Positions 54,541-63,692 of a stretch of 64,000 bases of DNA are shown one piece after another. Every line of letters begins with the position of its first letter. Position 1 is the first letter of the stretch. The stretch is from the NCBI GenBank assembly GCA_018241125.1, contig JAFEEL010000020.1, forward strand, positions 93,910-157,909, written 5' to 3'. The notes under the pieces are model-generated. The model saw nothing but the letters and a program-made list of their open reading frames with translations. It ran no database searches and was not told the origin of the DNA. The stretch comes from Pseudomonadota bacterium (lineage in GTDB: Bacteria > Pseudomonadota > Gammaproteobacteria > Xanthomonadales > Xanthomonadaceae). The position numbers were made by a program, and so were the translations under genes.

Positions 54541-54625
54541 AGGGGGCAGGGAGTAGGGAGCGGGGAGCAGGGAGCAGGGAGCGGGGAGCGGGGAGCGGGG
54601 AGCGGGGAGCGGGGAGCGGGGAGCG
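54541..54625 (-). repeat. G-rich tandem repeat, unit GGGGAGC, about 12 copies
   Basis: Twelve 7-bp units (GGGGAGC with GGGCAGG, GAGTAGG and GAGCAGG variants at the left end) fill the gap upstream of tatD. The period equals that of the arrays at 25732 and 39664 although the unit differs. A REP-like 27-mer follows at 54657. Confidence 0.85.
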
Positions 54626-54656
54626 AAGTACATGGCGTGACAAGCAGCAGCATTTT

Positions 54657-54683
54657 GTCATCCCGAGCGTAGCGAGGGATCTG
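54657..54683 (+). repeat. REP-like 27-mer GTCATCCCGAGCG
   Basis: A single copy of the unit found as an inverted pair at 25807-25892, starting GTCATCCCGAGCGTAGCGAG and ending in CTG. It is followed by TTTTTT, so on the plus strand it may end transcripts. Both copies lie beside a G-rich heptamer array. Confidence 0.65.
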
Positions 54684-54754
54684 TTTTTTCTTGAACCACG
54701 AAGCGGATGCTTCGCCACACTTGGTTTGACTGGATTGATCCGTATCCTTGTCGC

Positions 54755-57448
54755 GTGAGTCCTTCCGACTTCCCCATCGTCGAACTGCTGCCCGCGATCC
54801 GTGAATCGCTGGCGGCGCATCCGCGCCTCGTGCTGGAAGCCCCGCCGGGTGCGGGCAAGACCACGCAGGTGCCGCTGGCGTTGCTCGATGCGCCGTGGCT
54901 GGCGGGCCGCAAGATCGTGCTGCTGGAACCGCGCCGCGTCGCTGCGCGCGCCGCGGCCGGTTTCATGGCGCGGCAGCTCGGTGAGGACGTCGGTGCAACG
55001 GTCGGCTATCGCATCCGTTTCGAGAACAAGGTGTCGGCGCGCACGCGCATCGAGGTGGTCACCGAGGGCATCCTCACGCGGATGGTGCAGGACGACCCGA
55101 CGCTGGAAGGCATCGGCGCGCTGATCTTCGACGAGTTCCACGAACGCCACCTCGCCTCCGACCTCGGCTTGGCGCTGGTGCTGGACGTGCAAGCGCAGCT
55201 GCGCGACGACCTGCGCATCGTGGCGATGTCGGCCACCCTCGACGGTGAGCGTCTGGCGGAGTTCCTCGACGCGCCGCGCCTGAGTTCGCAGGGGCGCAGC
55301 TTTCCGGTGCAGGTATCGCACTTCTCGGCGCGCCGCGATGAGCCTTTGGTCGCGCACATGCGCCGTGCGGTCGAGCATGCATTGTCCGCGCACGCAGGCG
55401 ACTTACTGGTGTTCCTGCCCGGGCAGCGCGAAATCGCGCAGGTGCAAAAGGCGCTGGCTCATTCGAGCCCCTCTCCCGACGGAAGAGGGGTTGCGGAGAG
55501 AGGACTCGGAAGCGAGAGAAAGTCCGGCCTGCATGACTCCGAAAGCCCCTCATCCGGTGCTCCGCACCACCTTCTCCCGGAGGGGGAAGGGAAGGGCCGT
55601 GGGGTTCATGTGCTGCCCCTGCACGGCGAGCTGTCCATCGACGCGCAGGCGGCCGTGCTCGCGCCACACGACGAGTGCGAGCGCCGCGTGGTGCTGGCGA
55701 CCAACGTCGCCGAGTCTTCGGTGACGCTGCCGGGCGTGCGCGTGGTGATCGACACCGGACTGGCGCGCGAGCCGCGCTTCGATCCGAATACGGGGTTCTC
55801 GCGCCTGCAGACGGTGGCGATCAGCCAAGCGTCCGCCGACCAGCGCGTCGGTCGCGCTGGTCGCGTCGCGGAAGGTTTTGCGTATCGTCTGTGGCCGCAA
55901 TCGCAGCGACTGGAAGCACAGCGGCACGCGGAAATCGTGCAAGTGGATTTGTCCGCGCTGGCGCTGGAGCTGGCGGCGTGGGGCGCAGCGGATTTGCGCT
56001 TCCTCGACCCGCCGCCGCCGGGCGCGCTGGCGGCTGCACGCGACCTGTTGCGCCGGCTGGGTGCGCTCGACGGCGAAGACGGCACGATGCGGGGCGCGAT
56101 CACGCCGCTGGGCCGGCACATGCTGGCGCTGGGCACGCATCCGCGGCTGGCGGCGATGTTGCTGGCATCCGCCGACGCACGCGATGGTGCGCTGGCCTGC
56201 GATCTGGCGGCGTTGCTCGAAGCACGCGATCCGTTGCGCTCGCGCTCCGATGCGCTGGTCGAACGCTGGCAGGCGCTGGCGCAGTTCCGTGCCGGCCGCG
56301 TTGGAGCCGACGCGAATCGCTCGGCGCTGGCGCAGATCGATCAGGCCGCGAAGCAATGGCGGCGACGCCTGCGAATCGAGGTCGAACCGCCACGCGAAAT
56401 ACCGGCGCATGCGCTCGGCGATCTGCTCGCGCACGCGTTTCCGGATCGCATCGCCCGGCAATCGAGCAACGACGCGCGTCGCTACCAGCTTGCCAACGGT
56501 CGCAGTGCGCGATTGTTCGACGACAGCGCGCTCTATGGCGAGCCGTGGCTGGTGGTGGCGGAACTGCGCGCCCTTCGACCGGCTCAGGGCGATCGGGGCG
56601 ATGCGCAGATCCTGCGTGCTGCACCGCTGGACGAAGCGCGGCTGGAACGTGATTTTCCGCAGCGCTTCGTGAGCGCAGATCGCACGGTTTGGGATGCCTC
56701 GCGGCGCGCGATCCTGGCCGTGCGCGAGCGCCGTTTCGAGCGCATCGTGCTGGAGTCCAAACCGCTGGCGCGACCCGATCCGCAGCGCTGCGCGGATGCG
56801 TTGATCGCGGCGGTGCGCGATCTGGGCTTGGGCGCATTGCCGTGGACCGCAGCGCTCACGCAGTGGCGCACGCGCGTGCGTTGCCTGCGCGCGTGGCTGC
56901 CGGCTTCACCGCAGTCCACTTCAGCGCGGTCCGATTTGGTGTTGCCGGATTTGTCCGATACGGCACTGCTCGCTTCGCTGGAGACGTGGCTGAAGCCAGC
57001 ACTCACCGGCCTGTCGCGACTGGATGCCATCGACCCGGCGGCGTTTGCCGACGCGCTGAAGGCGTCGATCGACTGGAACCTGCGCCAGCGCATCGACGAT
57101 CTCGCGCCCATCCGCATCCGCGTGCCCTCGGGTTTGGAGCGCGGTATCGACTACGGCTACGACGAGCACGCCGACACGCCACTGCCGCCGGTGCTGGCGG
57201 TGAAGTTGCAGGAGCTGTTCGGCCTTGCCGACACCCCGCGCATCGCCGACGGCCGTGTGGCGTTGACCTTGCACCTGCTCTCGCCGGGTGGCAAACCGCT
57301 GCAAGTCACGCAGGATCTGCGCGGTTTCTGGGATCGCACCTACCCGGAAGTGCGCAAGGAGATGAAGGGAAGGTATCCGCGGCACCCGTGGCCTGAAGAC
57401 CCTTGGAGCGCGGTGGCAACCCATCGCGCCAAGCCGCGCGGGACGTGA
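54755..57448 (+). CDS. hrpB: ATP-dependent RNA helicase HrpB with repeat-encoded insertion
   Basis: 897 residues from the GTG at 54755 (an in-frame ATG at 54707 adds 16 residues). The DEAH helicase core has Walker A GAGKTT (32-37), DEFHERH (about 122-128), SAT in AMSATLDGE, and QRVGRAGR. A family-specific C-terminal region ends YPRHPWPEDPWSAVATHRAKPRGT. It is longer than E. coli HrpB (about 810). Between QVQKALA and VHVLPLHGEL about 45 residues are encoded by an intergenic-type repeat (55468-55596), and near residue 610 LRPAQGD comes from another repeat relic. The frame stays open through both. Confidence 0.92.
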   Translation: MSPSDFPIVELLPAIRESLAAHPRLVLEAPPGAGKTTQVPLALLDAPWLAGRKIVLLEPRRVAARAAAGFMARQLGEDVGATVGYRIRFENKVSARTRIEVVTEGILTRMVQDDPTLEGIGALIFDEFHERHLASDLGLALVLDVQAQLRDDLRIVAMSATLDGERLAEFLDAPRLSSQGRSFPVQVSHFSARRDEPLVAHMRRAVEHALSAHAGDLLVFLPGQREIAQVQKALAHSSPSPDGRGVAERGLGSERKSGLHDSESPSSGAPHHLLPEGEGKGRGVHVLPLHGELSIDAQAAVLAPHDECERRVVLATNVAESSVTLPGVRVVIDTGLAREPRFDPNTGFSRLQTVAISQASADQRVGRAGRVAEGFAYRLWPQSQRLEAQRHAEIVQVDLSALALELAAWGAADLRFLDPPPPGALAAARDLLRRLGALDGEDGTMRGAITPLGRHMLALGTHPRLAAMLLASADARDGALACDLAALLEARDPLRSRSDALVERWQALAQFRAGRVGADANRSALAQIDQAAKQWRRRLRIEVEPPREIPAHALGDLLAHAFPDRIARQSSNDARRYQLANGRSARLFDDSALYGEPWLVVAELRALRPAQGDRGDAQILRAAPLDEARLERDFPQRFVSADRTVWDASRRAILAVRERRFERIVLESKPLARPDPQRCADALIAAVRDLGLGALPWTAALTQWRTRVRCLRAWLPASPQSTSARSDLVLPDLSDTALLASLETWLKPALTGLSRLDAIDPAAFADALKASIDWNLRQRIDDLAPIRIRVPSGLERGIDYGYDEHADTPLPPVLAVKLQELFGLADTPRIADGRVALTLHLLSPGGKPLQVTQDLRGFWDRTYPEVRKEMKGRYPRHPWPEDPWSAVATHRAKPRGT
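55468..55596 (+). repeat. CCTCCCC/GGGAAGG-family repeat inside hrpB
   Basis: Inside the helicase gene lie CCCCTCTCCCGAC with AAGAGGGG, then CCCCTCATCCGG, GGTGCTCCGCACC and CTTCTCCC with GGGGGAAGGG, the same modules in the same order as the pstS-pstC element. The segment codes in frame for a Ser/Gly/Glu-rich stretch (for example SSPSPDGRGVAERGLGSERK) with no helicase similarity. Confidence 0.75.
56569..56599 (+). repeat. Second intergenic-type repeat relic inside hrpB
   Basis: CCCTTCGACCGGCTCAGGGC and following GATCGGGG match the common intergenic repeat of form CCCTTCGACAGGCTCAGGGC. It encodes RALRPAQGDRGDA in the C-terminal half of HrpB. Confidence 0.5.
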
Positions 57449-57470
57449 CCGCACCACGGGTGCCGTCGGC
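57383..57470 (+). repeat. 88-bp direct repeat, copy 1 (hrpB 3' end)
   Basis: This copy covers the last 22 codons and stop of hrpB plus 22 bp beyond. The same 88 bp recur at 57576-57663, exactly 193 bp on, with no difference that I can see. Copy 1 encodes the genuine HrpB C terminus. Confidence 0.85.
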
Positions 57471-57481
57471 CACATCGGCTT

Positions 57482-57526
57482 GGCATCCATGCCTCGCCGT
57501 GTGGGCCGGCCCTGCGCATTCCATGC
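57482..57526 (-). repeat. GGA-loop hairpins in the rluE 3' region
   Basis: In the spacer between the two 88-bp repeats the minus strand shows GGCA-TGGA-TGCC (57493-57482) and GCAT-GGA-ATGC (57526-57516). They lie downstream of rluE on its strand. A separate nested dyad without GGA, CGATGC with GCATCG around GAACC/GGTTC, occupies 57540-57572. Confidence 0.45.
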
Positions 57527-57575
57527 TCCGGGCGTTCGTCGATGCGCGAACCGATGGTTCGCAAGCGCATCGACT

Positions 57576-57663
57576 CACCCGTGGCCTGAAGACCCTTGGA
57601 GCGCGGTGGCAACCCATCGCGCCAAGCCGCGCGGGACGTGACCGCACCACGGGTGCCGTCGGC
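57576..57663 (+). repeat. 88-bp direct repeat, copy 2 (non-coding hrpB tail)
   Basis: A second copy of the hrpB 3' end, detached from the gene. It keeps the tail codons and stop but no start, so it is a fragment duplication. The spacer of 105 bp between copies carries the GGA hairpins. Confidence 0.85.
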
Positions 57664-57713
57664 TACCGGGGTTCATCGGGAGACTCGTTGTCGGGAATGC
57701 CCCCCGCCTCGAT

Positions 57714-57780
57714 CCTCCCCCGTAACCGGGGGAGGAAGATCATGGTTCGCTTGTCTCCTTCCCCCGCTTGCGGGGGAAGG
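57714..57780. repeat. Two strong C/G hairpins downstream of rluE
   Basis: CCTCCCCCG (57714-57722) pairs with CGGGGGAGG (57727-57735), and CCTTCCCCCGC (57757-57767) pairs with GCGGGGGAAGG (57770-57780). They belong to the same repeat family as 44827 and 55468. They lie 35 bp past the rluE stop and may protect or end its transcript. No gene is visible between 57449 and 57814. Confidence 0.7.
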
Positions 57781-57814
57781 TTGGGATGGGGGGTGAGGCA
57801 CCGACCTGACGTCT

Positions 57815-58354
57815 TCACGCCACCCGCCACTGCCCCGGCGCCAGTCCGTCCAGCGCATGTGCGCCGATGGCGATGCGGATCAGGCGCAGGGTCGGCAAGC
57901 CGACCGCGGCGGTCATGCGTCGCACCTGCCGATTGCGGCCTTCGCGGATCGTCAACTCGATCCACGCATCGGGGATCGACTTGCGAAAGCGCACCGGCGG
58001 ATCGCGCGGCCATAGCCATTGTGGCGTGTCATCCAGCATGCGCGCCTGCGCCGGCAAGGTGGGGCCATCGTTGAGCATGACGCCGACGCGCAGCGCATCG
58101 AGTTGCGCCGTGGAGGGCGCGCCTTCGACCTGAACGAGGTAGGTCTTGGCGGTGGCGTGGCGCGGGGCGGTCAGGCGCGCGGCGAGTGCGCCGTCGTCGG
58201 TGAGCAGCAACAGGCCTTCGGAATCCAGATCCAGCCGACCGGCCGCATACGCATCCTTGGGCAATCCGAACTCGGCCAGCGTGCGTCGGGGCGGCTCGGA
58301 GTGATCGGTGAACTGGCAGAGCACGCCGAAGGGTTTGTTGAAGGCGATCAGCAT
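57815..58354 (-). CDS. rluE: 23S rRNA pseudouridine synthase, RluE-like
   Basis: 179 residues from the ATG at 58354; upstream sequence in frame is repeat. The RsuA-family core starts [15 protein letters not shown] and has the catalytic motif [14 protein letters not shown] (39-52) with D42, then [12 protein letters not shown] and [22 protein letters not shown]. No N-terminal S4 domain is present, as in RluE, which makes pseudouridine 2457 in 23S rRNA; E. coli RluE has some 30 more residues. RluF or RsuA assignments are less likely for lack of S4. Confidence 0.85.
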   Translation of the reverse strand: MLIAFNKPFGVLCQFTDHSEPPRRTLAEFGLPKDAYAAGRLDLDSEGLLLLTDDGALAARLTAPRHATAKTYLVQVEGAPSTAQLDALRVGVMLNDGPTLPAQARMLDDTPQWLWPRDPPVRFRKSIPDAWIELTIREGRNRQVRRMTAAVGLPTLRLIRIAIGAHALDGLAPGQWRVA

Positions 58355-58614
58355 TTCAACCCCTCCCCGACCCTCCCCTGCGCTACGCGCAATGGAGGGA
58401 GAAATGCACCGCAGGTCTGCTGCAACATTCAACATTGAGCGTAACTGTTGGCGTGCAAGGAATGGAGAAGTGCACATCCCGGCGGCGTTGAGCAAAACCG
58501 GCGTCGGCTGCACGCATTGGGCAGCGACCACGTCGGTGGTGACCGGGCGGCCGTGTCCGCGGAAGCCGGACAGGCAATTCAATATCGGCAACCGGAACCC
58601 GTCTTCCGAGCCGA
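58355..58614. other. Gap between rluE and methyltransferase, repeat relic only
   Basis: 260 bp. The first 42 bp hold a partial CCTCCCC-family element (CCCTCCCCTGCGCTACGCGC then GGAGGGAG). The remainder shows scattered short dyads but no gene, promoter or terminator that I can support. Confidence 0.4.
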
Positions 58615-59475
58615 TCAGTTCTTCGGTTTCACGAAGCGCAAGGTCATGCGATCCGATTCGCCCACGGCGACGTACTTGGCGCGGTCGGCGCTGCCCAGCG
58701 CCAGCGTCGGTGGCAACGTCCACACGCCCTTGGGCCAGTCTTTGCTGTCCTTGGGGTTGGCGTTGATCTCGCTCTTGGCCTCGAGCTTGAAACCGGCCGC
58801 CGTGGCGTAGTCGATCACCTGCTGCTCGGTGAGATAGCCGTGCATGCCATCGGTGGCCGCGCCCGGATTGGCGCGGTGATCGACCACGCCCAGCGTGCCG
58901 CCGGGCTTGAGCACCGCATACATCGCCTTGAACATCGCCGCCTGCCGGTTGCCCATCACCCAGTTATGCACGTTGCGGAAGGTGAGCACCACGTCGGCGC
59001 TGCCCGGCGGGCCGAGCACCGGGGCGGCCGGGTCGATCGAGCGAACCTGGGTGAGTGCATACAGATCCGGGCGCATCGCCAGCTTGGCGTCGTACTGGTT
59101 GTTCGCTCGCTCGGTTTCGGTGCGGCTGGCTGGCGCGACGCTGTCGGGGTCTTCGATGATGCCGAAATAGTGCCCACGGGCGCGCAGCAGCGGAGCGAGG
59201 ATCTCGGTGTACCAGCCGGCTCCGGGAGTGATTTCGATCAGGCTCTGGTCGGGGCGCACACCGAAAAACTGCAAGGTGTCCTTGGGATGCCGGTACTTGT
59301 CGCGCGCGGTGTTGGCCGGGCTACGCCAAGCGCCGGCGATGGCGGCATCCAGCGCGGCCGAATCGGCACTGGACGGCAGCACCACCGGGGCGGTGTCGGC
59401 GGCGAGCGTCGCCGCTGCCGCGGTGAGGCCGGCGCACAGGGCCAGAGCGATGAACAGGCGGGGCGTGCGGGGCAT
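58615..59475 (-). CDS. Exported SAM-dependent methyltransferase-like protein (COG4798 type)
   Basis: 286 residues, ATG at 59475, with a clear signal peptide ([20 protein letters not shown], cleavage near TLAADT). The mature part is a class I methyltransferase fold: [19 protein letters not shown] for the SAM-binding loop, [14 protein letters not shown] for motif IV, and [14 protein letters not shown]. It ends [12 protein letters not shown]. Family members are annotated as predicted methyltransferases of unknown substrate. An export signal on a SAM enzyme is odd, since SAM is cytoplasmic. Confidence 0.8.
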   Translation of the reverse strand: MPRTPRLFIALALCAGLTAAAATLAADTAPVVLPSSADSAALDAAIAGAWRSPANTARDKYRHPKDTLQFFGVRPDQSLIEITPGAGWYTEILAPLLRARGHYFGIIEDPDSVAPASRTETERANNQYDAKLAMRPDLYALTQVRSIDPAAPVLGPPGSADVVLTFRNVHNWVMGNRQAAMFKAMYAVLKPGGTLGVVDHRANPGAATDGMHGYLTEQQVIDYATAAGFKLEAKSEINANPKDSKDWPKGVWTLPPTLALGSADRAKYVAVGESDRMTLRFVKPKN

Positions 59476-59540
59476 CGATCGGGATCCTGCGGGTCTGGGC
59501 CTTGAAGTGTAACGCCAATGCGCCAGCGCAGCCTGTGGGC

Positions 59541-59569
59541 AAAAAGAAAGCCGCCCGAAGGCGGCTTTC
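59541..59569 (-). terminator. Rho-independent terminator of the autotransporter gene
   Basis: GAAAGCCGCC (59546-59555), loop CGAA, GGCGGCTTTC (59560-59569) is a perfect 10-bp stem followed on the minus strand by TTTTT (59545-59541). It lies 51 bp past the autotransporter stop. Confidence 0.88.
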
Positions 59570-59619
59570 CCATCGAATCCGCGCGTGCTACACGTAGCAG
59601 TTCACGGCGGGCAGTGTGG

Positions 59620-61614
59620 TTACCAGCTCCACTTCACCCCGAGGTTGAAGCTGTCGGCACGCTGGCTGGAATCGCCGAAGTGGCCGCTGTAGGCGGCAAA
59701 GCCGCTGAAGTTGCCGCCTAGTTCCGCCGCCACGCCCAACTGCCCGGTCCAGTAGCTCGAATCGGGCTGGTAGCCGGGCAGGCTGAAGGTGCCGTTGAGG
59801 CTGGCCAATCCGGCGTTGACGTAGCGCACGTTGTCGTCGGATTCATGCTGCCACGCCACTCGCGCGAACGGGTGGAAGCTGCCGCCGAAGGCCTTGGCAT
59901 CGCCAGTCAGCTCCCAGCCCAGCGTACTGAGCGTCGAACTGCGGCTCTGCCGACCGAACACCATCGAGGTGCTGTCGTCGTTGAGCTCGTTGTAGCTGCC
60001 CACGCGCACGCGCTGGTGCGAGAAGCTCACGAACGGGCCGGTCTTGAGGTCGTCGAAGTGGAACCAGTAGCCGCCGCTGATCTGCCCGCCGAAGCTCGAG
60101 CCGCTGGTGCTGCCGGTCTCCACGCGGGTGGCCGGGCCGAGGGTGACGATGCGGTTGATGTGGTTGAAGTTCAACTGGCCGGCCGAACCGAGCACGGTGA
60201 CGTACCAATCCGGGGTGTGCCAGGTCAGCCACGCCGCGCCCATCGGCACGTTGTTCTGGAACCCGCCGCCGCCGGCGAAGGTGGCGTTCTGATGGCTGAA
60301 GGTGGTCGACATGCCGAAGGTGAAGGCGCTGTTGACCTGATAGTCCGCGCCGATTACCAGCGTATCGCTGGTATTGGTCATGCGCGGCGAGGTGAAGGTG
60401 GCGTCGAAGCGCTGGCGGCTGTAGTCGAAGCTGGCGAAGGTGCGCAGGCTGCCGTCGGTGCGGTCGGCGCCGGTATCGGCCTGGGTCTGGTCGTGGATCA
60501 CGCGGTTCTGCACGTCGAAGACCTGCAGCGGAGTTTCGGCCAGCATCGAGATGTATGCCGGGGCAGCGATTTCGGAGAGCACCGCGTCAGCCAGCAGGGC
60601 GTGTGCCGCGCCGGTCGGATGCACGCCGTCGGCGAAGAAGTAGCTGCCGTTGGTGCCCGGTGCGTAGCTCCACGGCAGGCCGGAGCCGGCCGGGCCGCAA
60701 GCCACCGAACTGGGCGCCCCACCCAAGCCCGGGCCGGTGCTGCAGGCCATGCCGGTGGTGTTGGAGAAGCCGTACGCGCCCGGGTTGGCCAGCACTTCGT
60801 TGACCAATCCGTACACGTTGACCGGGATGATGCCGGTGCGGCCGGCCATGCCCTGATTCAAGGTGGTGTTGTACATCAGCGACAAGCCGGTCAGCGACTG
60901 GATGACCTGTGCGGCGGCCGCTTGTGCGGCAGCGGCGGCCTGCGCCGGGGTGCCGCCCCCGCCGAGCACCGCGGCAGCGGCAGCATTGCCGGCGGCGGTG
61001 GCCTGCGCGGCGGCGGCCGGGGTCACGGCGATGTTGGGCAGGTTGAAGACCACGATGTTGCGCGCGCCGGCGGTCTGCAGGGCATTGATCAGGCCGACCT
61101 CGGTCGCTGCCGAGGTGCCCACGCCCACCAGCGCCTGCTGCCCGGTGATGACGCCGCCGCCGGCCAAGGCGGCGTAGGTGAACAGGTCGTTGGCGCCGCC
61201 CCAGATCGTGTACAGGGCGTTGGGGTTGGCAGCGCCGCCGGCAAGGTAACCGGTGACCTGGGTGGTCAGCGAGAACGAACTGGGCGAGTTCACGCAGGTG
61301 AAGGTGGGGCTGTTGGCCTGCACGCAGGCGCCACCGTAGGCATAGTCGGTGCCGGCGCTGCCGGGAATCAGCGGCGAAAAATTGGTCATGTTGACGCCGA
61401 ACGCCTTGGCGAGCACTTCCACCGCCACCGGGTCGGGGTTGGTGGTGAAGCTGCTACCCGGCGGCAGCCCGCTGAGTGCGGCGACGTTGCCGTCATCGCT
61501 CAGGCTGTCACCGAAGCTGATGACGTTGGAAAAGGATTGCTGTTGCGCCTGCGCGGCGGTGATCGAGCAGATGGCGACGGCGAGGGCGCTGGCAAGCAGA
61601 CGGATGCGAGGCAT
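59620..61614 (-). CDS. GDSL-family autotransporter esterase (EstA-like)
   Basis: 664 residues, ATG at 61614, with a signal peptide ending near AQAQQQ. The passenger is an SGNH hydrolase: block I FGDSLSDDGN with nucleophile S37, GGANDLF as block III (about 141), and DGVHPTGAAH (about 327) with the catalytic Asp/His. The C-terminal 280 residues form a beta-barrel with strands such as TFGMSTTFSHQNATF and end FNLGVKWSW with terminal Trp. An Ala-rich helical insert (about 200-245, with GTPAQAAAAAQAAAAQVIQ) lies in the passenger. It is surface-anchored lipase/esterase activity, as in Pseudomonas EstA. Confidence 0.9.
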   Translation of the reverse strand: MPRIRLLASALAVAICSITAAQAQQQSFSNVISFGDSLSDDGNVAALSGLPPGSSFTTNPDPVAVEVLAKAFGVNMTNFSPLIPGSAGTDYAYGGACVQANSPTFTCVNSPSSFSLTTQVTGYLAGGAANPNALYTIWGGANDLFTYAALAGGGVITGQQALVGVGTSAATEVGLINALQTAGARNIVVFNLPNIAVTPAAAAQATAAGNAAAAAVLGGGGTPAQAAAAAQAAAAQVIQSLTGLSLMYNTTLNQGMAGRTGIIPVNVYGLVNEVLANPGAYGFSNTTGMACSTGPGLGGAPSSVACGPAGSGLPWSYAPGTNGSYFFADGVHPTGAAHALLADAVLSEIAAPAYISMLAETPLQVFDVQNRVIHDQTQADTGADRTDGSLRTFASFDYSRQRFDATFTSPRMTNTSDTLVIGADYQVNSAFTFGMSTTFSHQNATFAGGGGFQNNVPMGAAWLTWHTPDWYVTVLGSAGQLNFNHINRIVTLGPATRVETGSTSGSSFGGQISGGYWFHFDDLKTGPFVSFSHQRVRVGSYNELNDDSTSMVFGRQSRSSTLSTLGWELTGDAKAFGGSFHPFARVAWQHESDDNVRYVNAGLASLNGTFSLPGYQPDSSYWTGQLGVAAELGGNFSGFAAYSGHFGDSSQRADSFNLGVKWSW

Positions 61615-61729
61615 GGTGCGACTCCTGAAGGGTCTGGATTGCGAAAACGGAAGGTGGCAGCCGCCAAGGCGGCGCTCGCCAGCGGATGCCGGCGTAACGC
61701 GACCTTAACACAATCATTCGCCAACCGCA

Positions 61730-63646
61730 CTAGGCCGTATGGCGCTGTTCACGTGTACTGCGCCGGGCGCGTTCCAGATGCACCAGCAGCAGCGAAATCG
61801 CCGCCGGGGTGACACCGGGAATGCGCTGTGCCTGCCCGACGGTGTGCGGGCGCACACTGGAAAACTTCGCCAGCACTTCCGCCGACAGCCCGCGCACGCC
61901 GGCGAAGTCGAAACCCTCCGGGATCGCGGTGTCCTCGTGGCGGCGCTGGCGGGCGATTTCCGAGTTCTGACGGTCGAGGTAGCCGGCATATTTCACGCCG
62001 ATCTCGACTTGTTCGGCCACCGCTGCTTCCGCCACGCCCGGGCCGATGCCGGTCACGGCGCGCAACTTGGCGTAGTCCAGTTCGGGGCGCTTGAGCAAAT
62101 CCAGCGCGTTGCATTCGTGCCCGAGCACGATGCCGGTCGCGGCTTCTAGCGCACGCCCGAGCGCGTTGCCCGGCGCGGCGTGCAGCGCGGCAAGTCGCGC
62201 GGTTTCACCTTCGATCGCATCGCGTTTGCGCGCGAAACGTTCCCAGCGCGCGTCATCGACGATGCCGAGGTCACGGCCGATCGGGGTCAAGCGCAAATCC
62301 GCGTTGTCCTCGCGCAGCTGCAGCCGGTATTCGGCGCGCGAGGTGAACATGCGGTACGGCTCGCTGGTGCCGTGGGTGATCAGGTCGTCGATCAACACGC
62401 CGATATACGCCTCATCGCGGCGCGGCGTCCACGCATCGCGTCCCTGCGTCGCGAGCGCGGCGTTCAGGCCGGCGATCAACCCTTGCGCGCCTGCCTCTTC
62501 GTAGCCGGTGGTGCCGTTGATTTGTCCGGCGAAATACAGCCCTGCGACGGCTTTGGTTTCCAGCGAGGCCTTCAATCCACGCGGATCGAAATAATCGTAT
62601 TCGATCGCGTAACCGGGCCGGGTGATGTGCGCGTGTTCGAAGCCACGGATCGAGCGCACCAGCTCGACCTGCGCGTCATACGGCAACGAGGTGGAGATGC
62701 CGTTCGGGTAGATCTCATTCGTCTCCAAGCCTTCGGGCTCGACGAAAATCTGGTGCGAGGATTTGTCCGCGAAGCGCACGACTTTGTCTTCGATCGACGG
62801 GCAGTAGCGCGGGCCGACACCTTCGATCAAGCCGGTATACAACGGCGAGCGATCCAGCGCGCCGCGAATGATGGCGTGGGTGTGTTCGGACGTATGCGTG
62901 ATGAAACACGACAGCTGGCGCGGATGTTCATCGCGCGAGCCGAGGAAGGAAAACACCGGCGCCGGATCGTCGCCGGACTGCTCGATCATCACCGCGTAAT
63001 CGATGCTGCGCCCGTCGATGCGCGGCGGCGTGCCGGTTTTCAGGCGATCCACCACGAAGCGGCCTTCGCGCAAGCGCTGCGCCAGCGCGGTCGAAGGCGG
63101 CTCGCCGGCGCGGCCGCCGGAATAATTCACCTGCCCGACGTGGATTTTTCCGGCCAGAAAGGTGCCGGCAGTCAGCACCACGCAGCGCGCATGAAAGCGC
63201 AGGCCCGATTGCGTGACCACGCCGGTCACGCGCTCGCTGCTGCCGTCGGTTTCGATGATGAGATCATCGACCGATTGCTGGAACAGGTGCAGGTTCGGCT
63301 GATTTTCCACCGTGGCGCGGATCGCGGCGCGGTACAGCGCACGGTCGGCCTGACAGCGGGTGGCGCGCACCGCCGGGCCCTTGCTCGCGTTCAAGCGCCG
63401 CCACTGGATGCCGGCGCGGTCGGCGCAGCGCGCCATCGCCCCGCCCAGCGCGTCGATCTCGCGCACCAGATGGCCCTTGCCGATGCCGCCGATGGCCGGG
63501 TTGCAACTCATCGCGCCGATGGTTTCGATGGCGTGGGTGAGCAGCAGCGTGCGCGTACCGGTTCGCGCGGACGCCAGCGCGGCCTCGGTGCCGGCGTGGC
63601 CGCCGCCGATCACGATCACGTCGAATGGAGTGGTCGAATGTTGCAT
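61730..63646 (-). CDS. mnmG: tRNA uridine-5-carboxymethylaminomethyl synthase MnmG
   Basis: 638 residues from the ATG at 63646. FAD-binding [10 protein letters not shown] lies at 14-23, GidA signatures [14 protein letters not shown] and [17 protein letters not shown] are present, and the C-terminal helical domain ends [18 protein letters not shown]. With MnmE it installs cmnm5 on tRNA U34. E. coli MnmG has 629 residues. An upstream duplicate of its first codons (63836) gives an alternative but broken start. Confidence 0.95.
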   Translation of the reverse strand: MQHSTTPFDVIVIGGGHAGTEAALASARTGTRTLLLTHAIETIGAMSCNPAIGGIGKGHLVREIDALGGAMARCADRAGIQWRRLNASKGPAVRATRCQADRALYRAAIRATVENQPNLHLFQQSVDDLIIETDGSSERVTGVVTQSGLRFHARCVVLTAGTFLAGKIHVGQVNYSGGRAGEPPSTALAQRLREGRFVVDRLKTGTPPRIDGRSIDYAVMIEQSGDDPAPVFSFLGSRDEHPRQLSCFITHTSEHTHAIIRGALDRSPLYTGLIEGVGPRYCPSIEDKVVRFADKSSHQIFVEPEGLETNEIYPNGISTSLPYDAQVELVRSIRGFEHAHITRPGYAIEYDYFDPRGLKASLETKAVAGLYFAGQINGTTGYEEAGAQGLIAGLNAALATQGRDAWTPRRDEAYIGVLIDDLITHGTSEPYRMFTSRAEYRLQLREDNADLRLTPIGRDLGIVDDARWERFARKRDAIEGETARLAALHAAPGNALGRALEAATGIVLGHECNALDLLKRPELDYAKLRAVTGIGPGVAEAAVAEQVEIGVKYAGYLDRQNSEIARQRRHEDTAIPEGFDFAGVRGLSAEVLAKFSSVRPHTVGQAQRIPGVTPAAISLLLVHLERARRSTREQRHTA

Positions 63647-63692
63647 TGAATTTTGGATCCTACGCTGGGCGGCCACGTCGCCGACTACGCTC

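Noticed and set aside
54726-54748. TTGACT and TATCCT as a promoter for hrpB
   Set aside because: Spacing is 11 bp, too short for a sigma70 promoter.
53732-55393. 553-residue frame suggesting a long N-terminal extension of TatD
   Set aside because: The upstream part is antisense to hrpB and runs through the G-rich array; TatD similarity begins at the GTG at 54529.
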